Positions 34,485 through 43,192 of a stretch of 64,000 nucleotides of DNA are shown here, piece by piece; the stretch's first letter is position 1, and every line of letters begins with the position of its first letter. The DNA comes from Candidatus Rokuibacteriota bacterium (GTDB taxonomy: Bacteria > Methylomirabilota > Methylomirabilia > Rokubacteriales > CSP1-6), in contig JACQFL010000012.1 in the NCBI GenBank assembly GCA_016200085.1, positions 1 to 64,000 of the forward strand. Reading direction: 5' to 3'. Under the pieces are notes generated by a model. It did not search any database, had not been told where the DNA came from, and was given only the letters and a program-made list of their open reading frames with translations. Position numbers and translations under genes: made by a program.

Positions 34485-37166
34485 TCACAGCGGGCTGACG
34501 AGCGCCCGCTCCAGCTCGCGCCGCAGCCCCTCGATCGCCTCGGCCTCCTCGATCTTCCCGCCGGCGGCGTCGTGCACGTAGAAGGTGTCGAGGGCCTGGT
34601 CGATCTCGGTCGCGATGCGCGCGCTCGCGATGTCGAGCCCCCGCGCCGACAGCGCGCGGGTGACGAGATAGAGCAGGCCGAGGCGGTCGGCGCACTTGAC
34701 CTCGACCACGGTGTAGGTGTCGGACAGGGCGTTGTCGACCACGATCTTGGGGGGCGCCGGCACCTCGGGATGGGCCCGCGCGGCGGCCCGCCGCCGCTCG
34801 AGCAGCGCCTCGACGCTCTGCTCGCCCGCGAGCACCCCGCGGAGCGCGTCGACCACGCGCTGCCAGCGCGCCGGGGAGGTCACCACCTCGCCGTGCGGAT
34901 CGTTGACCTGGAAGGTGTCGATGGCGATGCCGTCGGCGCGCGTGTGGATCTGGGCGGAGATGATGTTGGCGCCGTGGGCGGCGAGCGTGCCCGCGATGAG
35001 CGCGAAGAGCCCGGGGGTGTCGCGGGTGACCACGACGAGGTCCGAGGAGCCCAGGTCGGGATGGTGGAACAGCTCGGTCACCACGGGCGCCTCATCCAGG
35101 CGCTGGAGCATGCGGAGGTGCTCGGTCATCCGCTGCCCGCCGGTCAGGCTCAGGTACCGGTCGGACGCCATCGCGATGTGGGCCTTCACCGCCTGGAGCG
35201 TGACCTCGTCGCCCAGGCGCTCGTGCAGGCGCGCGGCCAGGCGCGCGCGGTGGGGCCGCTCCGGGCGCCCGCCGGTCAGGCGCGCGAGCGTGCGGCGGTA
35301 GAGCTCGTGGAGCACCACGGCCTGCCATGGCGTGAGCACGCCGGGGCCCACCGCCGCCATGTCGGCGTAGGTCAACAGATACAGCATGCGCAGGCGCTCG
35401 GGATCCGCGACCGTCGCCCCGAAGTCGGCGATCGTCTTGGGGTCGTCGATGTCGCGGCGCTGGGCGACGTGCGACATCGTCAGGTGGTGGGCGACGAGGA
35501 ACTCCACGGGACCCGCGTCCTGGGGCGGCAAGCCGAGGCGGGCGCAGAGGTCGCGGACGAGCGGGATGCCCTTGGCGACGTGGCCGTGTCCCTTGGCCTT
35601 GCCGATGTCGTGCAGGAGCATGCCGAGCATCAAGAGCTCGGGCCGGTCGACCTCGCTGAAGACCTGCGCCGCGCCCTCCGAGCCCTTGGACTGCCCTGGC
35701 GCCAGCGCCTCGAGGTGCTCCACCCCGAGCAACGAGTGCTGGTCGGCCGAGAACTTGTGGTAGACGTCGTACTGTACCAGGCACGTGAGCGCGCCCCACT
35801 CCGGCAGGTAGCGCCCGAGGAAGCCCAGCTCGTGCATCTCGGACAGCGTGATGGCCACCCGCCCCCACTGCCGGCAGATGTCGAGGAAGAGATCGCGCAC
35901 GGCGGGCGAGCGCCGCACCGGCTCGCCCACCGCGTCGAGGGCCTCCTCCACCGCGCGCTCGAGATCGAGCGACAGCTCGCACCCCAGCCGGTGCATGTGC
36001 CAGAACACCTTCATCAGCCGCGCGGGGTCCTCGACGAGGACGCGCGGCTCCGCCTCGGCGAGGTGCAGGCGGCCGTCGATGAAGACGAGCCCGTCGGCCA
36101 GCGCCTGCTGGCGCCCGCGCCGCTCGGCGGCGCCGCGCCGCTCGAGGGTCTGCTGGCAGCGCGCGATGAGCCGGCGGGCCACCCGGTGGATCACGCGCGC
36201 GTGCAGGTAGTACTCGCGCATGAAGCGCTCGACGCCGAGGCTGTCCCCCTCGCTCTCGTAGCCGAGGTTCTTGGCGATGCGCGGCTGCAGCTCGCGGCCC
36301 AGCACGTCGTTCTTGTGGCCCGCCAGGAAGTGCAGCTCGTTGCGCACGCGCCAGAGAAAGGTCAGCGCGGCGTCGGTGCGCGCCTGCTCGCGCGGAGTGA
36401 TGAGCCCCTTGTCCGAGAGCTCCCGGAGCGTGCGGGCGCCGAACTTGGCCGCGGCCAGCCACATCGCGGTGTGCATGTCGCGCAGCCCGCCCGCCGACTC
36501 CTTGATGTTCGGCTCGCCGACGTAGGGGGACGCGCCGTGCTTCCGGTAGCGCGCGTCGCGCTCGGCCAGCATCGCCTCGAGGAACTCCCCGAAGTCGCGA
36601 CGATACACGTTCTCCCGCAGCACGCGCCGGAAGCGGGCGAAGAGCGCGCGCTCGCCCGCGAGGTACCGCGCCTCCTGCATCGAGGTCCGGCTGGGCAGGT
36701 CGGTGCGCGCCATGGCCACGCAGTCGTCGAGGGAGCGGAGGCTGTGGCCGATGTGCAGGCCGAGGTCCCACAGCGTGTAGAGCAGCTCCTGGGTCACGCG
36801 CTGCACGTACGGGGAGAGCTCGCCGTCGTTGACGACCATGAGGTCGATGTCCGACGAGGGATGCAGCTCCCCGCGGCCGTACCCGCCGAGCGCGACGATC
36901 ACCATCGGGGTGGGCGTGAGGCCGGCGGCGGTGACGTCGACCGTGATCAGGCGCGCGAGCGCGCGGATGAGGTCGTCGACGAACACGGCGTGGGCGCGGA
37001 CGGACGCCTTGCCCGACGCGCCTTCGTCGTGCATCTCCTTGAAGGTGTCGAGTCCCCGGGCGAGGGCGGCACGGAAGAACTCGAGACGGAGGCGCCGTCG
37101 ATCGTCGGCGCGCTCGGCCTTGGCTTCCGCGCGCCGGGCCCGGCGGTACTGCTCGGGCGACGACAT
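34485..37166 (-). CDS. glnD: Bifunctional uridylyltransferase/uridylyl-removing enzyme GlnD
   Basis: An 893-residue nitrogen sensor that uridylylates PII proteins when glutamine is low and removes UMP when it is high. Domains in order: nucleotidyltransferase with GGYGRGELHPSSDIDLM (about 94-110), GlnD helical domain, HD hydrolase with LLHDIGKAKGHGH (near 500), and two C-terminal ACT domains that sense glutamine. All key residues are present and length matches the family. ATG 37166 is chosen since TTGACA-N17-TAGGCT lies directly upstream; an upstream in-frame TTG would run through repeats. The transglycosylase ORF follows by 4 nt. Confidence 0.95.
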   Translation of the reverse strand: MSSPEQYRRARRAEAKAERADDRRRLRLEFFRAALARGLDTFKEMHDEGASGKASVRAHAVFVDDLIRALARLITVDVTAAGLTPTPMVIVALGGYGRGELHPSSDIDLMVVNDGELSPYVQRVTQELLYTLWDLGLHIGHSLRSLDDCVAMARTDLPSRTSMQEARYLAGERALFARFRRVLRENVYRRDFGEFLEAMLAERDARYRKHGASPYVGEPNIKESAGGLRDMHTAMWLAAAKFGARTLRELSDKGLITPREQARTDAALTFLWRVRNELHFLAGHKNDVLGRELQPRIAKNLGYESEGDSLGVERFMREYYLHARVIHRVARRLIARCQQTLERRGAAERRGRQQALADGLVFIDGRLHLAEAEPRVLVEDPARLMKVFWHMHRLGCELSLDLERAVEEALDAVGEPVRRSPAVRDLFLDICRQWGRVAITLSEMHELGFLGRYLPEWGALTCLVQYDVYHKFSADQHSLLGVEHLEALAPGQSKGSEGAAQVFSEVDRPELLMLGMLLHDIGKAKGHGHVAKGIPLVRDLCARLGLPPQDAGPVEFLVAHHLTMSHVAQRRDIDDPKTIADFGATVADPERLRMLYLLTYADMAAVGPGVLTPWQAVVLHELYRRTLARLTGGRPERPHRARLAARLHERLGDEVTLQAVKAHIAMASDRYLSLTGGQRMTEHLRMLQRLDEAPVVTELFHHPDLGSSDLVVVTRDTPGLFALIAGTLAAHGANIISAQIHTRADGIAIDTFQVNDPHGEVVTSPARWQRVVDALRGVLAGEQSVEALLERRRAAARAHPEVPAPPKIVVDNALSDTYTVVEVKCADRLGLLYLVTRALSARGLDIASARIATEIDQALDTFYVHDAAGGKIEEAEAIEGLRRELERALVSPL

Positions 37167-37176
37167 GTCGTGGCCG

Positions 37177-37205
37177 AGCCTAGCGGACGCGCGGAATATT
37201 GTCAA
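37177..37205 (-). promoter_or_regulatory. Canonical promoter TTGACA-N17-TAGGCT for glnD
   Basis: On the minus strand TTGACA (37205-37200) and TAGGCT (37182-37177) are separated by exactly 17 nt; the glnD ATG begins 10 nt after the -10 box. This is the best vegetative-type promoter in the window together with that at 62344-62373. The leader would be only a few nucleotides. Confidence 0.75.
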
Positions 37206-37225
37206 ACCTGACGCAGACTTACTCC

Positions 37226-37257
37226 ATCGGTGGGAGCGCTGCGCTGCTCCCCCCGAT
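37226..37257. repeat. Hairpin repeat, family H, copy 3 (diverged)
   Basis: ATCGGTGGGAGC (37226-37237) pairs with GCTCCCCCCGAT (37246-37257) with one mismatch. It matches the stem of the repeats at 20557 and 51405 but lacks the first GCCGGC hairpin. It lies just upstream of the glnD promoter. Confidence 0.65.
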
Positions 37258-37320
37258 AGCCCCCCATCGCTCGACGGCTCTCGGGCGATGCAGGGTGCGT
37301 ATCGGTCTTGACGATCGTGC

Positions 37321-37360
37321 CGCTCGGAGCGCCCCGGCAAAAGCCGTGGCGCTCGTCGAC
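37321..37360. repeat. Dispersed GC-rich repeat, family G, partial copy 4
   Basis: CGCTCGGAGCGCCCCGGC, AAAAGCCGTGGCGCT and CGTCGA repeat the right-hand half of the copies at 25564 and 31818 with a few changes. It lies in the divergent glnD-hisC gap, next to the family H hairpin. Positions 37258-37320 show nothing clear. Confidence 0.65.
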
Positions 37361-37392
37361 CACCCGGGAGCCATGTCGGGGACCCGATCAAG

Positions 37393-37398
37393 TAGAAT
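37393..37398 (+). promoter_or_regulatory. -10 hexamer TAGAAT before hisC
   Basis: TAGAAT is followed by 6 nt (TTGCGG) and the ATG at 37405, so the hisC transcript would be leaderless. No clear -35 box. Confidence 0.55.
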
Positions 37399-37404
37399 TT
37401 GCGG

Positions 37405-38490
37405 ATGCGGAAGGTGTGGCGCGCCGTGCTCGATCAGATCCCGGTCTACGACGCGGGCAAGCCGCTCGAGGCCCTCCGCCAGGAGCTCGGGCGCGACGAT
37501 CTCGTGCGCCTGTCCGCCAACGAGAGCCCGCTCGGCCCCTCGCCGCGCGCCGTCGAGGCGATCCGCCGCGAGGCGGCGAGCGCGCACCTCTACCCGGACG
37601 GCGGCGCCACGGCGCTGCGCACCGCCCTGGCCGCCCACGTCGGCGTGACGCCCCAGCAGGTGCTCGTCGGCAACGGGGCCGACGAGGTGCTCGCCATCCT
37701 CGCCTGGGCGGCGTTCGAGCCCGGCGACGAGGTCGTGGTCCCGGAGCCGTCGTTCGAGCCGTACACCGCCGTCGTCACCCTGATGGGCGCCACGGTGGTC
37801 CTGAGCCCGCTGGCCACGTACGACATCGACCTCGACGACGTGCGCCGCCGGATCAGCCCGCGCACCAAGGCCGTGATGCTCTGCTCGCCGCACAACCCCG
37901 CCACCACCATCGTGCGCGGCGGGCCGCTGCGGGCGTTCCTGGAATCGCTCGGCGCCGAGGCGCCGCTCGTGGTGCTCGACGAGGCCTACCGTGACTTCTG
38001 CGACGACCCCGACTGTCCCGACGGCGTCCGGCTCCTCGAGCGCCACCCGAACCTGCTCGTGATGCGGACGTTCTCCAAGATCGCGGGGCTGGCCGGGCTC
38101 CGCATCGGCTTCGCCGTCGGCACGGCCGAGGCGATCGAGCGCATGAACCGCGTGCGCGCGCCGTACAACGTCAACCGCCTCGGCCAGGTCGCCGCCGTGG
38201 CCGCGCTCGACGACCCCGAACACCTCGCGCGCACCCGCCAGCTCGTCCTCGAGGAGCGCGTCTTCCTCACGCGCGAGCTCTCGCGCCGTGGCTACGCCTT
38301 TCCCCCCTCCCAGGCCAACTTCCTGCTCGTCAAGGTCCCCGACGCCCCCGCCGCCCGCCAGCGTCTGCTCGCCGCCGGCCTGCTCGTCCGCGACGGCGCC
38401 GCCGTGGGATTTCCGGGCCACCTCCGCATCTCGATCGGCCGCCACCAGGACAACGAGCGCCTGCTCGCTGCCCTCGGCACGCGCGGCTGA
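37405..38490 (+). CDS. hisC: Histidinol-phosphate aminotransferase
   Basis: A 361-residue class I/II PLP enzyme converting imidazole-acetol phosphate to histidinol phosphate in histidine synthesis. Markers: the opening LDQIPVYDAGKP, ANESPLGPSPRAVEAI, LVVLDEAYRDF with the PLP-binding Asp and Tyr, and the Schiff-base lysine in MRTFSKIAGLAGLRIGF. Close relatives act on aromatic amino acids, so specificity is not certain, but the opening and the substrate-site pattern favour HisC. ATG 37405 is preferred to the TTG at 37399. No other his gene is nearby. Confidence 0.88.
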   Translation: MRKVWRAVLDQIPVYDAGKPLEALRQELGRDDLVRLSANESPLGPSPRAVEAIRREAASAHLYPDGGATALRTALAAHVGVTPQQVLVGNGADEVLAILAWAAFEPGDEVVVPEPSFEPYTAVVTLMGATVVLSPLATYDIDLDDVRRRISPRTKAVMLCSPHNPATTIVRGGPLRAFLESLGAEAPLVVLDEAYRDFCDDPDCPDGVRLLERHPNLLVMRTFSKIAGLAGLRIGFAVGTAEAIERMNRVRAPYNVNRLGQVAAVAALDDPEHLARTRQLVLEERVFLTRELSRRGYAFPPSQANFLLVKVPDAPAARQRLLAAGLLVRDGAAVGFPGHLRISIGRHQDNERLLAALGTRG

Positions 38491-38685
38491 GCCCGCGTCA
38501 CCGGCGGCGTCCCGGCGGGGGGTCCTGTCAGGGGGGTGAGGGAGCCGTCCGTCCTCGCTGCCCAAGATGGGCAATCGCAGGCCAAACAGTCTACGCGGGC
38601 ATCCAAGAGGTGACCGACGCTGCGGGCGGGCGGCTCCCTCACCCCCTGCCACCCCCCGCCGGGACGCCGCTGGTGACGCGGGCTC
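38489..38685. repeat. Long palindrome, distinct core, at the hisC 3' end
   Basis: Arms at about 38489-38547 and 38631-38685 pair over more than 50 bp with a few mismatches and a small internal difference (GTCCTGTCAGG against its partner). The arm begins inside the hisC stop codon. The 83-nt core does not contain ACTGACTGTGG, so it belongs to a second core type. It lies between convergent genes like two of the three family P copies. Confidence 0.8.
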
Positions 38686-38734
38686 AGACGTGAACGGTTG
38701 GGTGAGTGGGGCTGGTGGCCCTTCGGACGATCGA

Positions 38735-39046
38735 TCAGCGCTTGCGGCCGCGGAGGACGGCGAGCTCGCGCTCGGCGTCTTCCAGGCGCTGGGCGAGGGC
38801 GTCACGCTCGCGCGCGACGGCCGTCGTTTGCTGCTCGCGCAGGGCCTGGCGCTGCTCCTGCTGGACCAGGCGCGTCTGGAGAGCCGCCTCGCGCGCGTAG
38901 ACCTGCTTGAGCTCGGCCTCGAGGCGGGTGGCGCGCTGTCGCGCGGGCAGGTAGCCGATGAACATCACGTAGAGGAGCAGGGCGGCCATGATCAGGCAGG
39001 CCGCGACGAGGAACCAGGGGAACGCCGTGTGCGGTCGGGCGGACAC
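38735..39046 (-). CDS. Single-pass membrane protein with coiled coil
   Basis: A 103-residue protein with a transmembrane helix at about residues 11-30 (FLVAACLIMAALLLYVMF) and then a long charged helix rich in E, R, Q and L to the end, strongly coiled-coil. The shape is like FtsB/FtsL-type or DivIC-type bitopic proteins, but heptads alone do not prove that. It starts at GTG 39046, divergent from the gene at 39155. Function unknown. Confidence 0.72.
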   Translation of the reverse strand: MSARPHTAFPWFLVAACLIMAALLLYVMFIGYLPARQRATRLEAELKQVYAREAALQTRLVQQEQRQALREQQTTAVARERDALAQRLEDAERELAVLRGRKR

Positions 39047-39139
39047 GCGGCGATTCTAGCAGAGCGGGGTGAGCGCCCGTCCTGCCGCGGGACGTGGCTC
39101 ATCGCCGCGCCCGGGCTCCCCGCGCCCCGGCGGTGGTGG

Positions 39140-39145
39140 TATGAT
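39140..39145 (+). promoter_or_regulatory. -10 hexamer TATGAT, start of a three-gene operon
   Basis: TATGAT is followed by 9 nt and the GTG at 39155. It decides the start of that gene: the open frame runs far upstream without other support. Leaderless or nearly so. Confidence 0.55.
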
Positions 39146-39154
39146 GGCCTCGAA

Positions 39155-39661
39155 GTGCTTCAGATCGTGGAGCTGCGACGCTTCTTCGAGAGAGCGGTTC
39201 GCGCGAGCTTCCAAGATCTCGCGCTCGACGATCATCCTGCCGCCGAGTACGTCGCCGACGTCCTCACCCGCTTCGCGCGCACCGAGAGCCTGCTCCCCCG
39301 CGGGCTCGCGGCCGCCCGTCTCGAGACGGTGGCCGACCTGCTCCTCGAGGTGCAGGCGGTGTGGAGCGAGGGGCCGGGGTTCCAGCCCGAGCGGGAGCTG
39401 GCCGTGCGCCGCCACATCGGCGACTACACGCTCTTCATGACCGGCGTGTTCCCCGAGCGCGTGCAGCGGATCGCGAGCACGCGCTTCTACATCGACCAGG
39501 GCAAGCGCGCCTATCGCTTCGTCTGGGAACACCAGCGCGCCAGCGCCCGCCCGGACCCGCCGCCGTTCCGCCGGCTCGCCGAGCGCTTCGAGAGCTTTGT
39601 CGGCGCCATCGACTACGCGCGGCGGGTCCACTTCACCGAGTTCCGCCTGGCCTTCGAATGA
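39155..39661 (+). CDS. Conserved-looking hypothetical protein
   Basis: A 168-residue, mostly helical soluble protein without signal or membrane segments. It reads VLQIVELRRFFERAVRASF and contains AAEYVADVLTRFAR, HIGDYTLFMTGVFPERV and FYIDQGKRAYRF, regular segments that look like a real domain. I do not recognise the family. Its stop overlaps the ATG of the next gene (ATGA), so it begins a coupled three-gene operon ending in a P1 peptidase. Confidence 0.72.
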   Translation: MLQIVELRRFFERAVRASFQDLALDDHPAAEYVADVLTRFARTESLLPRGLAAARLETVADLLLEVQAVWSEGPGFQPERELAVRRHIGDYTLFMTGVFPERVQRIASTRFYIDQGKRAYRFVWEHQRASARPDPPPFRRLAERFESFVGAIDYARRVHFTEFRLAFE

Positions 39662-40800
39662 CCGGGCCGCCGGCCGCGCCCGGGGAGCAGGCCGCCCGCC
39701 GGGCGCTCGAGACGGCGCTGGCGGGCGGAGCCGATGCGAGCCTCACCCGCTCCCTCGCCGCGCTCGAGGAGCCTGCCCTCGACCGCGCGCTCGCGGCGTT
39801 CGCGGCCGATCGCGCGGCCGCGTCCCTCCCGGTGCTGACCGCGCTGGCGGCCGCGAGCGCACCGCGACCCGTCCGCCGGGCGGCGCGCCGCGCGCTGTAC
39901 CGGCTGTCCCAGCGCGGCATCGCCGCCGCGCCGCCGCCAGCCGCCCGTCCCGTCGTCGCGCGCCAGCCGGAGCGCGCGCTCCGCGCCTGGATCTCCGGGA
40001 TCGACGGCAGCGGCGCCCGGGCGTGCTGGATCCTCTTCGAGGGTCCCTGGGGGGGCTGGCGCCTGTGCTCGCTCATCCTCAACGACGTCACCGGCATCGC
40101 GGACGTCGCCGGGGGCGACATCACCAAGAAGCGGCTGGATCGCGAGCTGGCCACGCTGCGCGCGTCGCAGAAGCTGCCGTGGGTCGCGATCGAGCCCGCC
40201 CGCGCCGTCGCGCTGGTGGCCGAGGCCCTCGCGCTCCACGCGCGGCTGGGGACCACGCCGCCCGCGGGCTTCGAGCGCTGGCGCCAGCTGTTCGAGGGCG
40301 CCGATCCCGCCGCCGCCGCGCCGCCCGCGGCCAGCGCCGATCCGGCGCTCGCGGAGCGGGGCGGTGAGCTGCTGGAGCGGCCGGAGCTGGCGGGCTGGTT
40401 CCTCGACCCCGAGCGCGTGCAGCCCGACGCCGTGGATCTCCTGCAGGCCCGCGAGAGCCGGCTCGTGGTGTCCGATCAGGTGAAGGCGGAGCGCGAGGAG
40501 ACGATCGTGGGCCGGGTCGTGGAGCGCGAGCTCGGCGACGAGGCGCGGCGGCTGTGGGCGCGCCGGCTCCTGGAGATGGCGCTCCTGCTCGAGGCGGACC
40601 AGGCCGGGGAGCCGGCGGCCGGCGCGCGCGCGGCCGCCACGGCGCTGGCGGACCCCGGGCGCGAAGCGCGCGCGCAACCGTTCGCGCGCGGGCTCGCGCG
40701 GCGCGCCCTCGAGGTGGCGTCCGAGGTGGCGCTCGGCCGGCTCAGCGCCGCCGACGTCCGCCGCCGGGCACCGTCCCCGCCCCCGACCGCGCTCGCGTGA
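39658..40800 (+). CDS. Hypothetical protein, alanine-rich helical
   Basis: A 380-residue protein of unrecognised family. Residues 1-95 are Ala/Arg-rich helices suggestive of a degenerate HEAT-type repeat. A central region has WISGIDGSGARACWILFEGPWGGWRLCSLILND, which looks like beta strands, then DITKKRLDRELATL. The C-terminal third is helical again with two charged segments (EREETIVGRVVERELGDEARR). No signal or membrane helix. It overlaps both neighbours by four bases (ATGA in, GTGA out), so it is expressed with the P1 peptidase. Confidence 0.7.
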   Translation: MTGPPAAPGEQAARRALETALAGGADASLTRSLAALEEPALDRALAAFAADRAAASLPVLTALAAASAPRPVRRAARRALYRLSQRGIAAAPPPAARPVVARQPERALRAWISGIDGSGARACWILFEGPWGGWRLCSLILNDVTGIADVAGGDITKKRLDRELATLRASQKLPWVAIEPARAVALVAEALALHARLGTTPPAGFERWRQLFEGADPAAAAPPAASADPALAERGGELLERPELAGWFLDPERVQPDAVDLLQARESRLVVSDQVKAEREETIVGRVVERELGDEARRLWARRLLEMALLLEADQAGEPAAGARAAATALADPGREARAQPFARGLARRALEVASEVALGRLSAADVRRRAPSPPPTALA

Positions 40801-41756
40801 TCACCGACGTCCCCGGGATCCGCGTCGGCCACGCCTGGGACGAGGTCGGGCTGACCGGCGTCAGCGTCGTCGTGTGCGAGCGGCCCGCGGTCTGCGGCGT
40901 CGCCCTCCGCGGCGCCGCCAACGACGTGGTCGGCCTCGACTACCTCGATCCGGCGCACATCGTCGCCACCGTCAACGCCGTCGTGCTCGGCGGGGGCAGC
41001 CGCTTCGGCGAGGAAGCCATCGCCGGCGTGATGCGGGTCCTGGAGGCGCGCGGCGTGGGTTACGCCGCAGGGCCGACCGTCGTGCCCCACGTCCCCGGGG
41101 CGTTTCTCTTCGACCTCAACGTGGGGGACGGCCGCGTGCGCCCGACGCGCGAGATGGGCGCGGCGGCCGCGAGCGCCGCCGCGGACGGGCCGGTCGCCGA
41201 AGGCAGCGTGGGCGCGGGCACGGGGTGCAGTGTGGGCAAGCTGCACGGCATCGCGCGCGCGATGCGCGGCGGGATCGGCAGCGCGAGCGTGCGGATCGGC
41301 GGCGCGGTGGTCGGCGCCCTGGCGGCCGTCAACGCGCTCGGCGACGTGCGCGATCCCGAGACGGGGCGACTGATCGCGGGCACGCGGGACGCCCCCGACG
41401 GGCGCGCGCTGATCGACAGCGCGCGCGTGATCGCCGGCGGGCTGTCGATGGGCCGCTTCGCCGCCCCCGACCACACCACGATCGGCGTGATCGCCACGAA
41501 CGCGCGCCTGACCAAGGCCGAGGCCGCGCGCGTGGCCAGCCTCGGGATGCTGGGCTTCGCTCGCGCGCTCTCACCCCCTCACACGGCCTTCGACGGCGAC
41601 ACGCTCTTCGCGCTCTCCGTCGGCGACGTGGCCGCCGACGTCACCGTCGTCGGGCTCGCTGCCGCCGATGCTGTCGCCCACGCCATCGCGCGCGGCGTCC
41701 GCGCCGCCCGCTCCCTGCCCCACCTGCCCGCCGCCGGCGACCTCGGCACGATCTAG
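40797..41756 (+). CDS. P1 family (S58, DmpA-like) peptidase
   Basis: A 319-residue self-processing N-terminal-nucleophile peptidase. The opening ITDVPGIRVGHAWDE, GSRFGEEAIAGVMR, and GSVGAGTGCSVGKL are typical; in DmpA the chain is cut before the nucleophilic Ser/Thr, and here the GAGTGCSVG segment holds candidates. Members are aminopeptidases, beta-peptidases or D-amidases. The GTG start overlaps the previous stop by GTGA. It ends beside family G repeats. Confidence 0.87.
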   Translation: MITDVPGIRVGHAWDEVGLTGVSVVVCERPAVCGVALRGAANDVVGLDYLDPAHIVATVNAVVLGGGSRFGEEAIAGVMRVLEARGVGYAAGPTVVPHVPGAFLFDLNVGDGRVRPTREMGAAAASAAADGPVAEGSVGAGTGCSVGKLHGIARAMRGGIGSASVRIGGAVVGALAAVNALGDVRDPETGRLIAGTRDAPDGRALIDSARVIAGGLSMGRFAAPDHTTIGVIATNARLTKAEAARVASLGMLGFARALSPPHTAFDGDTLFALSVGDVAADVTVVGLAAADAVAHAIARGVRAARSLPHLPAAGDLGTI

Positions 41757-41778
41757 GAATCTGCCTGGACATCGCAGA

Positions 41779-41925
41779 GCGGCCCCGGCTTGGCCGGGGC
41801 GCTCCGCGCGTCGGGGGTCTGGGGGGCGCCCGGAGCCCCCGAGTTTCAATCAATCGCGCCCGCCGCCACGCGTTGTTCCATTCTCGTTGCGGTTCCCCGG
41901 GCGCCCGGAGCCCCCCAGCCTCAAT
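41779..41925. repeat. Dispersed GC-rich repeats, family G, copy 5 (double)
   Basis: On the minus strand, directly after the rhomboid stop, TTGAGGCTGGGGGGCTCC repeats the opening of the copy at 2131. A second minus-oriented unit ends near 41835 (GGGGGCTCCGGGCGCC), continues through CCAGACCCCCGACG and CGGAGCGCCCCGGC, and closes with CCAAGCCGGGGCCGCTC. The two units fill the entire gap between the convergent P1 peptidase and rhomboid genes. Confidence 0.8.
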
Positions 41926-42668
41926 TAATGTCCGAGCCAGGCGACGGTGGCGCCGGCGATGACGGCGGTCACCAGCCAGAACCAGCGCTGCACCCGGCGC
42001 GCGGCGCCCTCCGGCATCGGCTCGAGCACGACGGCATGCAGCCAGCGTCCCACCAGCAGGCCGCCGAGGAAGCCGCCGAGGTGCGCGCCGTTGTCGACGT
42101 ACTCCGCGCCGAAGCCGGTGGCGATGGTGTAGAGCGCCCACACGATCAGCACCAGGCCGATGCGGCGGTCCCGCACGAGCAGCCGGTCGCGATGCTGGCG
42201 GAAGAGCACGATGGCGGCGCCCTGCAGGCCGAAGATCGCCCCCGAAGCCCCGACGGACGGGCCCGGGCTCACGAGCAGGCTGACCAGCGAGCCCGCCAGC
42301 CCGCTCAGGACGTAGAGCACGAAGAACTGGCGGCGCCCGAAGGCGTGCTCGCACACCATGCCGAGGACGTAGAGCGCGACGGCGTTGCCGAAGAGGTGAT
42401 CGCCGCCGCCGTGCAGGAGCGTCGCCGTGAAGAGCCGCCAGACCTGGCCCGCCATCACCGAGGCGCGGTCGAGCGCCCCCGCGTCCACGATGGCGCGCGC
42501 GCTGGACAGCATGCCGCGCGCCGACTCGTCGAGGTAGACGAGGACGAGGACGGCGATGATGCCGAGGGTGACGGGGGGGAAGCGCCGCATGCGCCGCTCG
42601 AAGTCCACGCGGCGGGCGAGCAGCATGTCCGCGGTGATCGGGAGCGCGCGCTCTTCGGGGTCGCTCAC
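41925..42668 (-). CDS. Rhomboid family intramembrane serine protease
   Basis: A 247-residue membrane protease with about seven helices. The catalytic serine is in GASGAIFG and the histidine in GAHLGGFLGG, with the conserved loop TATLLHGGGDHLFGNAVALYVLG and ER-type YVLSGLAGSLVS. It would cut transmembrane substrates. The cytoplasmic N-terminus is short. ATG 42668 overlaps the GNAT gene stop by ATGA. Confidence 0.93.
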   Translation of the reverse strand: MSDPEERALPITADMLLARRVDFERRMRRFPPVTLGIIAVLVLVYLDESARGMLSSARAIVDAGALDRASVMAGQVWRLFTATLLHGGGDHLFGNAVALYVLGMVCEHAFGRRQFFVLYVLSGLAGSLVSLLVSPGPSVGASGAIFGLQGAAIVLFRQHRDRLLVRDRRIGLVLIVWALYTIATGFGAEYVDNGAHLGGFLGGLLVGRWLHAVVLEPMPEGAARRVQRWFWLVTAVIAGATVAWLGH

Positions 42669-43183
42669 GCGTCGAGCAGCTTGAAGTAGAACGCGGAGGC
42701 GTCGAGCGCGCCGCTGGAGCTCTTCGCGTAGCGGGGCACGAGGCCGAACCGGTGCCAGCCCAGCGCCTGGTAGAGGCGCTCGGACGGATCGCCCGCGCGC
42801 GTGTCGAGCACGAGCGTCGTCCGCCCCAGCCGGCGCGCCTCGTCCTCCACCGCAAGCATGAGCACGCGGCCCAGGCCGTGCCGGCGGGCCCGCGTGTGCA
42901 CCATGAGCTTGGCCACCTCGGCGCGGTGCAGGCCGTTCGGGCGCATCGCGAGATCGAGCTGCACGGTGCCGACGAGGCCGTCGGCGCCCTCGGCCACGAG
43001 CAGCCGCCGCGACCCGTCGCGCAGCGGCGCGAGCACGGCGCCCCAGTACGCGTCGGCCTCGCCGGGATTCAGGGGGGCGAGGAAGCCGATCGAGGCGCCG
43101 CTGTCCACCGCGTCCTCGAGCAGCGCGACGAGCGCGGCGCGGCGCGGGGCGACGTCGGCGGCGCTCAAGCTCTTGACGTCCAT
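42665..43183 (-). CDS. GNAT family N-acetyltransferase
   Basis: A 172-residue acetyltransferase. The acetyl-CoA loop is visible as ARRHGLGRVLM (R/QxxGxG/A), preceded by the strand AEVAKLMVH and followed by LVLDTRAGDPSERLYQALGWHRFG, the usual C-terminal GNAT pattern. Substrate unknown. AAAGGAG lies 5 nt before ATG 43183. Upstream is a run of four 24-nt repeats each holding a further GGAGG or GGAGA. It is coupled to the rhomboid gene. Confidence 0.9.
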   Translation of the reverse strand: MDVKSLSAADVAPRRAALVALLEDAVDSGASIGFLAPLNPGEADAYWGAVLAPLRDGSRRLLVAEGADGLVGTVQLDLAMRPNGLHRAEVAKLMVHTRARRHGLGRVLMLAVEDEARRLGRTTLVLDTRAGDPSERLYQALGWHRFGLVPRYAKSSSGALDASAFYFKLLDA

Positions 43184-43192
43184 CGAGCTCCT

